From an uncultured Murdochiella sp. (GTDB lineage: Bacteria; Bacillota; Clostridia; Tissierellales; Peptoniphilaceae): 18,144 bases of DNA. Below, piece by piece: positions 6,514 to 14,628 of the stretch (position 1 is its first letter; every line of letters begins with the position of its first letter). The stretch covers positions 1 through 18,144 of the forward strand of contig NZ_CABTXF010000025.1 in the NCBI RefSeq assembly GCF_902488755.1, in the 5' to 3' direction. The notes beneath the pieces are model-generated. The model saw only the letters and a program-made list of their open reading frames with translations, did not search any database and had not been told where the DNA came from. Both the position numbers and the translations under genes were made by a program.

Positions 6514-7520
6514 CGGTATAATCCCCCTTCCTTTACTTCTTGCGGACGCAGAATGACGCGATCAAATCGATGAAGCGCCCCCTTCTCCTTTTCTTCATCG
6601 CCTCCAAAAACCAAAAGTTCGTCGCTTTCTTCAGCGTTATCCATTAAGCGAACCGGTATCTTTTGGGCAACGTGATTCTTATCAAGGACATAACAAAATG
6701 TTTCTACGCCTTCACGAAAAACGGCAGAGGAAGGAATGCGATAACAATCCGCTTCCGAAAGCAACAAACGGATGGAAGAAAACCTCTCTCCCCGTATGCG
6801 CAAAAAGCCGTCGCGAAGAGCAAAAATTAATAGACTTCTTCCCAGTGGATCGTCGCTTCTACGAATCAGTTCGCCATGGAGCGTTACCTCCTTATCCGTT
6901 TTCAGCGTGTACTCTTCATGCAAGGTCACATCGAGCGGCAAAACGGACTGCGGCAAATCGAGGGCGAGATAAAACAAACGATTATCCACAAATTTTAATC
7001 CCGAATACTCCTGATGCGAAAGATTCTCTGTACCGATATCGCCTGGCGAAAGAAAATGTAGAGATTCCGGCGTAAAAAGCGATTCATAGCCGTCGGAAAA
7101 CGGATAAACCATGCTGGAAAAGGGGGTAAGAACAGCATTTTCCTTCAACATTTTTTGGAGATATTCTTCTTCTGTTTTTCCGGCAACACGAGTCACCGCC
7201 GATTCCAGACGCCTACGAAGGGATTCGTCAATTTTTAATACAGGCGTATTTACTCGATAACGAATGTCGGTATTTACGGACCGAATGTCTTCTTTTGACC
7301 AATCCACCTGTTGAAACACATCCGGTGCATACTCATAAAAGACAAAAGCGCCTCTTCCTTCCCGAACGAATTCCACGCGCTCAGTTTGCACGAGAGTGAA
7401 GGTTTTCGGATGAATCAACCGACGCAAAAAAAAGACAGCAAGACCAACCACAAGCAATAGGAAAATCCCTTTTCCGATCGTTAAAAATCGCTTTTCTTTT
7501 TGTGGCGATTTACCCGACAT
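6504..7520 (-). CDS. Membrane-anchored HlyD-like protein, function unknown
   Basis: A 338-residue protein with a basic cytoplasmic N-terminus (SGKSPQKEKR), one transmembrane segment at about 15-33 and a long extracytoplasmic region. The region after the anchor (TLVQTERVEFVREGRGAFVFYEY) and the C-terminal part (YRIPSSAVFREGVETFCYVLDK, then VILRPQEVKEGGLY) resemble the barrel-sandwich and membrane-proximal parts of HlyD-type adaptors. I see no long coiled-coil hairpin. Similar HlyD-like proteins are found next to yggS and sepF in Clostridia, and the context here agrees. No transporter or outer-membrane partner is nearby, so an efflux role is doubtful and an envelope or division role is only a guess. 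The ATG has AGGAGG five bases upstream and overlaps the end of plsY by 11 bases. Confidence 0.75.
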   Translation of the reverse strand: MSGKSPQKEKRFLTIGKGIFLLLVVGLAVFFLRRLIHPKTFTLVQTERVEFVREGRGAFVFYEYAPDVFQQVDWSKEDIRSVNTDIRYRVNTPVLKIDESLRRRLESAVTRVAGKTEEEYLQKMLKENAVLTPFSSMVYPFSDGYESLFTPESLHFLSPGDIGTENLSHQEYSGLKFVDNRLFYLALDLPQSVLPLDVTLHEEYTLKTDKEVTLHGELIRRSDDPLGRSLLIFALRDGFLRIRGERFSSIRLLLSEADCYRIPSSAVFREGVETFCYVLDKNHVAQKIPVRLMDNAEESDELLVFGGDEEKEKGALHRFDRVILRPQEVKEGGLYRWD

Positions 7521-8112
7521 GAGAACCTCCTAAACGTGGTTCCGTCCCTCTACGCAAACGCTCGATGTTCTCTTTATGACGGTAAACACAAACGACGGCG
7601 CAAAGCACCAGAGCAAAACGAATCACCAAAGGATGCGCAGTAAAGACGAATGTATATAGCGCCGCTCCACTGACGGAAAGTATGGAGCCAAGGGAAACAA
7701 GGCGCGTGGAAAACACAATAAGGAAAAATACGCCCAACCAGACAATCGTTAATGGCGCATTCACCATCATCATCGCTCCGCAAATTGTGGCAACTCCTTT
7801 TCCACCCGTAAAATGCAAAAAAGGTGAATAGCAGTGTCCGAAAACCGAGAAAAAAAGCGCAAAAGCAGTCGCTAAGGGATCATTAGGTAGCAGCAGATGC
7901 GCCAGAAACACACAAAGTGCTCCTTTTCCAAAGTCACCTGCAAACGTCAAGAGACCAACTTTCACGCCAAGCGTGCGCAGCACATTCGTAGATCCGATAT
8001 TCCCGCTTCCGCGTTGGCGAATATCCGTATGGGCAAGCGTCTTTCCCAATACATAGCCGGTGGGCAAGCCGCCAAGAAAAAAACTCAAAAGAAGAACGAC
8101 TAGCAACTGCAT
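7510..8112 (-). CDS. plsY: Glycerol-3-phosphate acyltransferase PlsY
   Basis: A 200-residue integral membrane enzyme that transfers the acyl group from acyl-phosphate (made by PlsX) to glycerol 3-phosphate, giving lysophosphatidic acid for phospholipid synthesis. Three conserved motifs are present: RQRGSGNIGSTNVLRTLG at about 33-49, GHCYSPFLHFTGGKGVAT at about 92-109, and YRHKENIERLRRGTEPRLGG near the C-terminus. Several hydrophobic segments account for the rest. The ribosome binding site AAAGGAG is formed by the last codons of der, five bases before the ATG, and the gap to the der stop is two bases. PlsX is not in the window. The der-plsY order is seen in many Firmicutes. Confidence 0.97.
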   Translation of the reverse strand: MQLLVVLLLSFFLGGLPTGYVLGKTLAHTDIRQRGSGNIGSTNVLRTLGVKVGLLTFAGDFGKGALCVFLAHLLLPNDPLATAFALFFSVFGHCYSPFLHFTGGKGVATICGAMMMVNAPLTIVWLGVFFLIVFSTRLVSLGSILSVSGAALYTFVFTAHPLVIRFALVLCAVVCVYRHKENIERLRRGTEPRLGGSHVG

Positions 8113-8114
8113 CG

Positions 8115-9428
8115 TTACTCCTTTCGTTCACGTACTTCAAGTTGCAGTGCTACACCGGTAAAATCAAAATTCTTGCGCAACTGATTCTCTAAATAACGCA
8201 AATAGGAAAAGTGCATTAATTCGGCATCATTCACGTAGAACAGGAACTTCGGCGGACGTGTTGCCACCTGTGATGCATAGAAGATTTTTAATCGCTTTCC
8301 CTTGTCTGTCGGCGGCGGATTCATCACTACTGCATCCCGCACCAAATCGTTAAGTACACCGGTGGAAATACGAAAACTATAGTGTTCATCCACTGCGTCG
8401 ATAAGAAAAAAAAGGCGATCCATACGCTGCCTTGTCTTAACGGATACGGAAAGAATCGGCGCGTACGAATTGAAGGGCAGTACTTGACGAATACGCTCCT
8501 CCATATTGCGTAACGTATTCGTCTCCTTCTCTACCAAATCCCATTTGTTCAGCACAATAATCGATGCCTTTCGCTGATCATGCGCATATCCGGCTATCTT
8601 GGCATCCTGCTCACTGGGGCCTTCTTTTGCGTCAATCAAAAAAAGACAAAGATCTGCCCTATCTACAGACGATAACGTTCGTAAAACGGAATATTTTTCT
8701 ATACGCGAATCGACAGCGCGCTGACGGCGAAGTCCGGCCGTATCAATTAAGGTGTATTTTTTGCCCTCTCGTTCATAGAACGAATCAATCGCATCGCGTG
8801 TGGTTCCGGGGATATTCGTGACGATCATGCGTTCTTCCCCTAAGAGGGAATTCACCATAGAACTTTTCCCCACATTTGGCTTACCAATCAAAGCAATTTT
8901 CAGCGAATCATCTTGCTCTTCCGTCTCAGCGCCTTCCGGCAAATGCGCAAAAACAGCATCCAATAAATCCCCTAAACCGTATTGCTGCTCCGCCGAAATA
9001 ATGAAAAGTTCCGGAAAACCAAGCTCATAAAATTCATAGACTTCATGAGGCGTATCGTGCGTATCAATTTTGTTTACTACCACAAGACAAGTTTTACCGC
9101 TCCGACGGATTTTTTCCGCTACCATACGGTCCATGGCCGTTACGCCACATCTTCCGTCTACGAGAAACAGCACCAACTGACAATCCGCTAAAGCCAGATC
9201 CACCTGATAGGCAATCTGTGCCGCCATAATATCATCCGAATCCACCTCAAGACCGCCAGTGTCCATCAGCAAAAAATAGCGATTTTGCCACTCTACTTCA
9301 CGATACAAACGATCGCGTGTAACACCGGGGGTGTCCTCCGTAATGGCGGCACGCTGACCGACCAGTTTATTAAATAGCGTTGATTTTCCGACATTCGGAC
9401 GTCCAACGATGGATACAATGGGTCGCAT
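8115..9428 (-). CDS. der: Ribosome-assembly GTPase Der (EngA)
   Basis: A 437-residue essential GTPase with two tandem G domains and a C-terminal KH-like domain, needed for 50S subunit maturation. Domain 1 has GRPNVGKST at 9-17, DTPGVTRD, DTGG and NKID at 119-122. Domain 2 has GKPNVGKSS at 182-190, DTAGLRR and NKWD at 294-297. The KH-like part contains NPPPTDKGKRLKIFYASQVA and FLFYVNDAELMHFSYLRYLE. The start is fixed at 9428: the ATG shares its first base with the preceding TAA (TAATG) and has GGAGG four bases upstream, formed by the last codons of the RseC-like gene. A longer frame to 9464 adds residues the family does not have. Confidence 0.98.
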   Translation of the reverse strand: MRPIVSIVGRPNVGKSTLFNKLVGQRAAITEDTPGVTRDRLYREVEWQNRYFLLMDTGGLEVDSDDIMAAQIAYQVDLALADCQLVLFLVDGRCGVTAMDRMVAEKIRRSGKTCLVVVNKIDTHDTPHEVYEFYELGFPELFIISAEQQYGLGDLLDAVFAHLPEGAETEEQDDSLKIALIGKPNVGKSSMVNSLLGEERMIVTNIPGTTRDAIDSFYEREGKKYTLIDTAGLRRQRAVDSRIEKYSVLRTLSSVDRADLCLFLIDAKEGPSEQDAKIAGYAHDQRKASIIVLNKWDLVEKETNTLRNMEERIRQVLPFNSYAPILSVSVKTRQRMDRLFFLIDAVDEHYSFRISTGVLNDLVRDAVVMNPPPTDKGKRLKIFYASQVATRPPKFLFYVNDAELMHFSYLRYLENQLRKNFDFTGVALQLEVRERKE

Positions 9429-9892
9429 TATGCCTCCATTCCCGATTGTTTTTTCGTACAGCAATCATTCACGCGATCCAGCGGACTCGTGCGGTAGACC
9501 ATGTGCATCGCCGAAACACTTCGTTCTTTTTTATCGAGAGGACGAATGACTACAGAATAGAGCGCTAAGCCAAGAAAACCGACCAGCACACCGAGAAGCT
9601 CGTTTACCTTGCCCAGACGCTGTTGCACAAAAAGGCTCAGCAAAAGACCACCGAGAAAAAATAGCAGCGGTAAAACATACACAAGACCAACGCGGCGGAA
9701 AAACTGTTTATCCTCCATCTCCACCATGATCCAGTCTCCTTCTTCGACATGCAGCGTATTTTCTACTCGGTAGTAACTCGGCTCGGCATGACAGGCATTG
9801 CAAGCATGACACGATCCGCACGCTTCGGCACGCAACACCATGATTTCACATTGTCTACCTTCGCATTTTGTCACCACTGCCCGATTTTTCAT
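9428..9892 (-). CDS. RseC/MucC-family membrane protein with CxxCxxCxxC cluster
   Basis: A 154-residue protein with the RseC/MucC family layout. A short N-terminal domain carries four cysteines at 25, 28, 31 and 34 (CGSCHACNAC), with two more at 10 and 15. The sequence EGDWIMVEMEDKQFFR comes next. Two transmembrane segments follow at about 68-90 and 97-117, and the cytoplasmic tail contains another cysteine pair (NDCC). In Proteobacteria RseC relatives act with sigma-E regulation and SoxR reduction. In Clostridia homologues are often linked with Rnf-type electron transport, but no Rnf or SoxR gene is present here. The cysteines suggest redox or metal binding; the function here is unknown. The start has AAAGGA a few bases upstream. 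The end is translationally coupled to der. Confidence 0.8.
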   Translation of the reverse strand: MKNRAVVTKCEGRQCEIMVLRAEACGSCHACNACHAEPSYYRVENTLHVEEGDWIMVEMEDKQFFRRVGLVYVLPLLFFLGGLLLSLFVQQRLGKVNELLGVLVGFLGLALYSVVIRPLDKKERSVSAMHMVYRTSPLDRVNDCCTKKQSGMEA

Positions 9893-9945
9893 GCCTTTCC
9901 TTTCTGTGAACTGTAATCCTACTATTCGTTACGAAAAACTTTCCC

Positions 9946-11721
9946 CTATTCGTTTCGAGGAGCAATATGCAACTCCTCGTATTGCTTCGTAGAGATAACC
10001 GTTGGGGCATCCATCATCAAATCCTGTGCCGTCTGCGTTTTGGGAAAAGCAATTACATCACGAATATTGCTGCGATTGATCATCATCATCACAAAACGAT
10101 CCAAGCCGTAGGCAATGCCGCCATGCGGAGGCGTTCCGTACTTTAAGGCATCGACAAAGAAGCCGAAACGAGAAGCAATCTCTTCTTCACTTAATTTAAG
10201 AAGTCGGAATATTTTATCCTGTAAGTCGGCGTTATTGATACGAATCGATCCGCCTCCGCGCTCATCCCCATTGATAACAATGTCGTATGCCTGTGCGCGT
10301 ACACGAAGCGGATCCGTATCCAACAACGGCAAATCCTCTTCAAGAGGCTTGGTAAACGGATGATGTTTTGCCACATAACGCTGTTCTTCTTCATCGTATT
10401 CAAACATCGGAAAATCGACCACCCAACACAGCGCAAAATCATTTGGATCAAACGTTAACTGTTCATTAGCCACAGTTGTGCGAAGCGTTCCGAGACGTTC
10501 CAGCGTTTTCATTTCCGAACCGATGAGAATAACAGCGACATCGCCCTCGTTGAGGGAAAAGCGCGCCTCAAGGAACTGCTTGGTTTCTTCCGTTAGGAAT
10601 TTGTTGAAGCTGGATTGTATTCCCTCGGCGGTCTTTTTTACCCATAGCATTCCGTTCGCACCGATTCCCTTTGCGAAAGTCGTTAGCGCATCTAATTTCT
10701 TGCGTGTATAGCTCTCCGCCTGACCATCAAAGTTAATTCCGGCAATCAGTAAGCTTTCTGCTTTAGCCTGATGGAAAAGTGCAAAATCCGTGGTCTCTTC
10801 TATGCCGTCCAGACGAACAATTTCAAAACCATAGCGAAGATCCGGCTTATCCGTTCCAAAGCGATTCATGGCTTCTTGGTAGCGAATACGACGGAAGGGT
10901 CTCGGCAGATCAATGCCTAAAATCTCATGGAAAACCGAAGCCATCAAGCGTTCATTGATATCTAAAACATCTTCCATGGTGACAAACGACATCTCAATGT
11001 CTACCTGTGTAAAATCCGGCTGACGATTCGCGCGAAGATCTTCGTCGCGGAAGCAACGAGCAACCTGATAATAGCGATCTGTCCCACCAATCATAAGAAG
11101 CTGTTTATAGAGCTGTGGACTTTGTGGTAACGCGTAGAATTTTCCTTCCGAAACGCGCGAAGGAACAAGATAATCGCGCGCACCTTCCGGAGTAGGTTTG
11201 CCCAAATACGGCGTTTCCACTTCGATAAATCCCTCATGGTAGAGGAATTCACGAAAAGCGCGCGTAATCTGTGCACGCTTTGTTAACATTTCCTGCATCT
11301 TGGGTTTACGCAAATCCAAATAGCGATATTTTAGGCGCATCTCTTCTTTCACATCATCCTCATCGCGAATGTAAATCGGCGGTGTTTTTGCAACATCTAA
11401 AATGCGTAAAGACGTACACATCACCTCAATCTCGCCAGTGGCAAGATCCGGATTTTTGGCAGAACGTTCGATAACCTGCCCTTCCGCCGCCAAAACATAT
11501 TCAGGGCGTACCCGCTTTGCTTTATCATAAAGAGCGTCATCCTGCTCCTGATTAAACGTCAGCTGTATAAGGCCGGTACGATCCCGCAGGTCAATAAAAG
11601 CAAGCGCGCCCAAATCGCGTACCTTCTGCGCCCAGCCCATGAGAACAACGGTTTTTCCGATGTCTTCTTTACGAAGCTCGCCGCAGTGATGCGAGCGTTT
11701 TAATCCGTTAAGCGATTCCAT
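9946..11721 (-). CDS. aspS: Aspartyl-tRNA synthetase, bacterial type
   Basis: A 591-residue class II synthetase, full length for the bacterial type that carries a GAD insertion. It charges tRNA-Asp with aspartate. The N-terminal OB anticodon-binding domain includes VLMGWAQKVRDLGALAFIDL. The catalytic core has ETPYLGKPTPEGARDYLVPS, QSPQ at 200-203, motif 2 CFRDEDLRANRQPDFTQVDI near 223-242, and motif 3 GIAYGLDRFVMMM near the end. Whether it is strictly tRNA-Asp specific or also charges tRNA-Asn cannot be decided from what I can see. The ATG has AAGGAG five bases upstream and follows the hydrolase gene by 12 bases. The hisS gene that often precedes aspS in Firmicutes is missing. Confidence 0.98.
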   Translation of the reverse strand: MESLNGLKRSHHCGELRKEDIGKTVVLMGWAQKVRDLGALAFIDLRDRTGLIQLTFNQEQDDALYDKAKRVRPEYVLAAEGQVIERSAKNPDLATGEIEVMCTSLRILDVAKTPPIYIRDEDDVKEEMRLKYRYLDLRKPKMQEMLTKRAQITRAFREFLYHEGFIEVETPYLGKPTPEGARDYLVPSRVSEGKFYALPQSPQLYKQLLMIGGTDRYYQVARCFRDEDLRANRQPDFTQVDIEMSFVTMEDVLDINERLMASVFHEILGIDLPRPFRRIRYQEAMNRFGTDKPDLRYGFEIVRLDGIEETTDFALFHQAKAESLLIAGINFDGQAESYTRKKLDALTTFAKGIGANGMLWVKKTAEGIQSSFNKFLTEETKQFLEARFSLNEGDVAVILIGSEMKTLERLGTLRTTVANEQLTFDPNDFALCWVVDFPMFEYDEEEQRYVAKHHPFTKPLEEDLPLLDTDPLRVRAQAYDIVINGDERGGGSIRINNADLQDKIFRLLKLSEEEIASRFGFFVDALKYGTPPHGGIAYGLDRFVMMMINRSNIRDVIAFPKTQTAQDLMMDAPTVISTKQYEELHIAPRNE

Positions 11722-11733
11722 ACCTTCTCCTTC

Positions 11734-12363
11734 TTATTCTGTTTGCCCTATTTCACGTACATAAGGATTCCAACGTCTTTCCTCATCAAGCGTTGTTGTC
11801 TCCCCATGACCCGGATATATTTTCAAATTGTCTTTTAACGCAAACAATTTTAACAGCGAATTTCGCATTTGTCGCTCATCACCGGTATAGAGATCCATTC
11901 TTCCGATAGATCCGCAAAAAAGCGTATCACCGGTGAACAGCGCATTCCCTAAGCGAAACACGACGCTTCCTTTGGTATGTCCCGGCGTTTCTAAAACGGA
12001 CAGGGACAACGAAGAAATGCTATCCCCCTCACGAAACCAGCGTTCCGGCACAATGTTCTCCGCTTCCTTCCCTAAAATATCCGCATACTGTTCCAGCGTG
12101 TACTTTAGGACATCCGCTTCTTCTTTATGCAACCAAATCGGCACGTGATACTTTTGTCGATAATATCCTGCTCCGGCAAGATGATCAATATGACCATGTG
12201 TGAGAAGAATATCGGTGAGCTTGAGCTTTTCATCTTGAATATAACGGTCAAAAACCGCGATGGGTGCGCCGGGATCAATCAGAATGGCGTTACTGGTGGT
12301 TTCATCACTGACCAAATAGCTGTTTTCTGCGAAATAAGCGCCTAAAGCGGTACGAACTTGCAT
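11734..12363 (-). CDS. Metallo-beta-lactamase-fold hydrolase (glyoxalase II-like)
   Basis: A 209-residue single-domain protein with all metal ligands of the metallo-beta-lactamase fold: THGHIDH at 55-61, His129 in ETPGHTKGS, Asp146 in FTGDTLF and His186 in YPGHGE. The sequence resembles the YqgX/YcbL group of hydroxyacylglutathione-hydrolase-like proteins, which are thiolester hydrolases of uncertain natural substrate. It lacks the C-terminal domain of true glyoxalase II. The ribosome binding site AGGAGG, which overlaps the relA stop, lies four bases before the ATG. Its place between relA and aspS is recurrent in Firmicutes, often with dtd and hisS nearby, which are absent here. Confidence 0.92.
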   Translation of the reverse strand: MQVRTALGAYFAENSYLVSDETTSNAILIDPGAPIAVFDRYIQDEKLKLTDILLTHGHIDHLAGAGYYRQKYHVPIWLHKEEADVLKYTLEQYADILGKEAENIVPERWFREGDSISSLSLSVLETPGHTKGSVVFRLGNALFTGDTLFCGSIGRMDLYTGDERQMRNSLLKLFALKDNLKIYPGHGETTTLDEERRWNPYVREIGQTE

Positions 12364-12371
12364 TCTTCCTC

Positions 12372-14567
12372 CTACCCGTTCATGCGGAAAACACGTACCG
12401 TATTGGGAACGGCGCGAATCTTTCGCATGACTTCATATACCTCATCCGCATCGTCAATTTCCATCGTCATTAAAATATGCGCCATGTTGTCGTTGTCCGT
12501 GTGTACCTGCAAGCCGGACATATTAATATCCATTTTACTGATCAATTCCACGATGTTTGCCATATATCCCGTTTGGTTGCGAGCCAGAATACGCAGTGTG
12601 GAGTAAAATTTAGCTTTTTCGGTTTTTGCCCATTCCACCTGAATCAGACGTTCCGGCTGCTTGGTATTGACGACGTTGGCACAGTCGCAACGATGCACGG
12701 AAATTCCACGCCCCATGGTAATATAGCCGATGATATCGTCTCCGGGAACCGGCGAACAGCACTGAGCTAACTTTATCTGTAGATTGGAAAGCCCTTCTCC
12801 GCGAATGCGAACCGCCTCATCCGCCATTTTGGGTCCATGATGCTCGACTTTTTGCGGCTCGGCTTTTTCCGCCGCATGTTGCAGCTCGTTAAGACGCTTT
12901 TCCTCTTCTTCTTTACTTTTTTTCTCTTCGTAGGCATTTTTCAAACGCCCGGTTATGCCAGCTAAAGATTGCGAACCGAACCCGATGGCTGCGTAAAGAT
13001 CATCCGGAGAAGAATAACTGGTACGAGAAATAATCGCTCCTAAAAGGTCATCGGATAATAATTCGTTCGCATGATAACCATCTTTTTTCAAATCCTGAAC
13101 CAGCATATCCCTTCCGATAGCAATATTGTCCTCACGGTTAGCGTGTTTGAAAAATTGACGGATTTTTTGTTTTGTCGAAGGATTGGCTACAAATTTAAGC
13201 CAATCGCGTGAAGGACCGGCTGTGTTTTTTGACGTAAGTACTTCGACGATATTGCCGTTTTCCAAAACATGATCAAGGGGCACCAACCTGCCGTCCACCT
13301 TTGCCCCAACACAACGATTACCGATATCGGAATGAATGCGATAAGCAAAATCCACCGGAGTCGATCCGCGGGTAAGTTCTACCACGTCGCCGCGCGGCGA
13401 AAAAACATAGACTTCATCGGAAAAGAAATCACCCTTCAATGTCTCCATGTATTCTGCGGAATCGGTAGCCGTTTTTTGCCATTCCATCAGCTGACGCACC
13501 CAGGTTAGTTTTTTATCAAATGCCGTCTTTTTACGACGTCCTTCTTTATACTGCCAATGGGCGGCAATACCAAATTCCGCTGTTTGGTGCATTTCAAAAG
13601 TACGAATCTGTACTTCAAAGGTTTCTCCGCCGGGACCAATCAGCGTCGTATGCAAGGATTGGTACATATTCTGTTTGGGCATGGCAATATAATCCTTAAA
13701 ACGCTTGGGAATCGGCTTCCAAAGCGTGTGTACAACGCCCAAAACGGAATAGCAATCCTTGACGGTATCGACAATTACGCGAATAGCGGAAACATCAAAG
13801 ATCTGAGCGAACGTCTTGTTCTGCTGATACATTTTTTTATAAATGGAATAGAGAGTCTTTGGTCGACCGGAAATCTCAAAATGAATGCCTATATTGTTCA
13901 GTTCCTCACTGAGCTGATCCATAATATGGCGAATATATTCCTGCCGTTCCTCCAATCGCTTATGCACCAGTGCGGAAATCTCAAAATAGGCGTCCGGATC
14001 GAGATATTTCAGGCACAGATCCTCCAGCTCTGACTTAATCGTGGAGATACCAAGACGATGGGCAATCGGTACATAAATTTCAATGGTTTCTTTGGCTTTT
14101 TCAATCTGTTTCGCGCGATCTTTATAATCCAACGTGCGAAGATTATGCAAACGATCCGCCAACTTAACGATGATGACGCGAATGTCGTTTGCCATTGCCA
14201 TCACCATCTTGCGATAATTTTCCACCTGGTTATCCACTTTGGACTTGGACTGCAGTTGTTTGAGCTTGGTTACCCCATCAACGAGATTCGTAATTTCCGA
14301 TCCGAATTCCTGAACCATATCCTCTTCGGTAATTGGGGTATCTTCTAAGACATCGTGCAGAAGACCGGCACAAATGGTCTGATCGTCCATTTGCAGCTCC
14401 GCAAGAATCATGGCAACATGCAAAGGATGAATAATATACGGCTCACCGGAATTTCGTTTTTGTCCTTCGTGCGCCGATTCCGCTAAGTGGTAGGCACGAC
14501 GAATCAACGCTTCATCGGTAGACGGATGATAAGCTTTTATTGCGTTGATCAATTGGTCAATCGTCAT
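12372..14567 (-). CDS. relA: Bifunctional (p)ppGpp synthetase/hydrolase Rel
   Basis: A 731-residue long RSH protein that makes and degrades the stringent-response alarmone (p)ppGpp. In order it has the hydrolase HD domain (HPLHVAMILAEL, then LLHDVLEDT with His71-Asp72), the synthetase domain with RFKD at 289-292 and YQSLHTTLIGPGG, a TGS domain at about 385-448 (VYVFSPRGDVVELTRGSTPV), a lysine/glutamate-rich helical linker, the conserved-cysteine region QCCSPVPGDDIIGYI with HRCDC, and a C-terminal ACT domain. The RxKD motif marks bifunctional Rel rather than synthetase-only RelA, and the intact HD residues agree. I start at 14567, where GGGGAGG lies five bases upstream; an in-frame ATG six codons earlier lacks such a site. 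The stop overlaps the ribosome binding site of the next gene. Confidence 0.97.
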   Translation of the reverse strand: MTIDQLINAIKAYHPSTDEALIRRAYHLAESAHEGQKRNSGEPYIIHPLHVAMILAELQMDDQTICAGLLHDVLEDTPITEEDMVQEFGSEITNLVDGVTKLKQLQSKSKVDNQVENYRKMVMAMANDIRVIIVKLADRLHNLRTLDYKDRAKQIEKAKETIEIYVPIAHRLGISTIKSELEDLCLKYLDPDAYFEISALVHKRLEERQEYIRHIMDQLSEELNNIGIHFEISGRPKTLYSIYKKMYQQNKTFAQIFDVSAIRVIVDTVKDCYSVLGVVHTLWKPIPKRFKDYIAMPKQNMYQSLHTTLIGPGGETFEVQIRTFEMHQTAEFGIAAHWQYKEGRRKKTAFDKKLTWVRQLMEWQKTATDSAEYMETLKGDFFSDEVYVFSPRGDVVELTRGSTPVDFAYRIHSDIGNRCVGAKVDGRLVPLDHVLENGNIVEVLTSKNTAGPSRDWLKFVANPSTKQKIRQFFKHANREDNIAIGRDMLVQDLKKDGYHANELLSDDLLGAIISRTSYSSPDDLYAAIGFGSQSLAGITGRLKNAYEEKKSKEEEEKRLNELQHAAEKAEPQKVEHHGPKMADEAVRIRGEGLSNLQIKLAQCCSPVPGDDIIGYITMGRGISVHRCDCANVVNTKQPERLIQVEWAKTEKAKFYSTLRILARNQTGYMANIVELISKMDINMSGLQVHTDNDNMAHILMTMEIDDADEVYEVMRKIRAVPNTVRVFRMNG

Positions 14568-14611
14568 GTCTTCCTCCCCTTCCATGCAGTATTTTTCTTA
14601 TTGGCAAGCAG

Positions 14612-14628
14612 AATAGAATTATTCTATT
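14612..14628. repeat. Interrupted palindrome at the recJ stop
   Basis: AATAGAA-TTA-TTCTATT is a perfect inverted repeat with seven-base arms and a three-base centre, starting in the recJ stop codon and running into the 59-base recJ-relA gap. It is AT-rich, so it would be a weak hairpin without a U-run. On the minus strand a TATAAT hexamer (14631-14626) overlaps it, but no acceptable -35 element lies at the right distance. It could be an operator-like site for relA or simply AT-rich chance sequence. Confidence 0.3.

Noticed and set aside
13557..14033. 158-codon plus-strand open frame opposite relA
   Set aside because: It lies wholly antisense to a conserved part of the Rel synthetase/hydrolase region, shows no recognisable family pattern and fits chance openness opposite a real gene.
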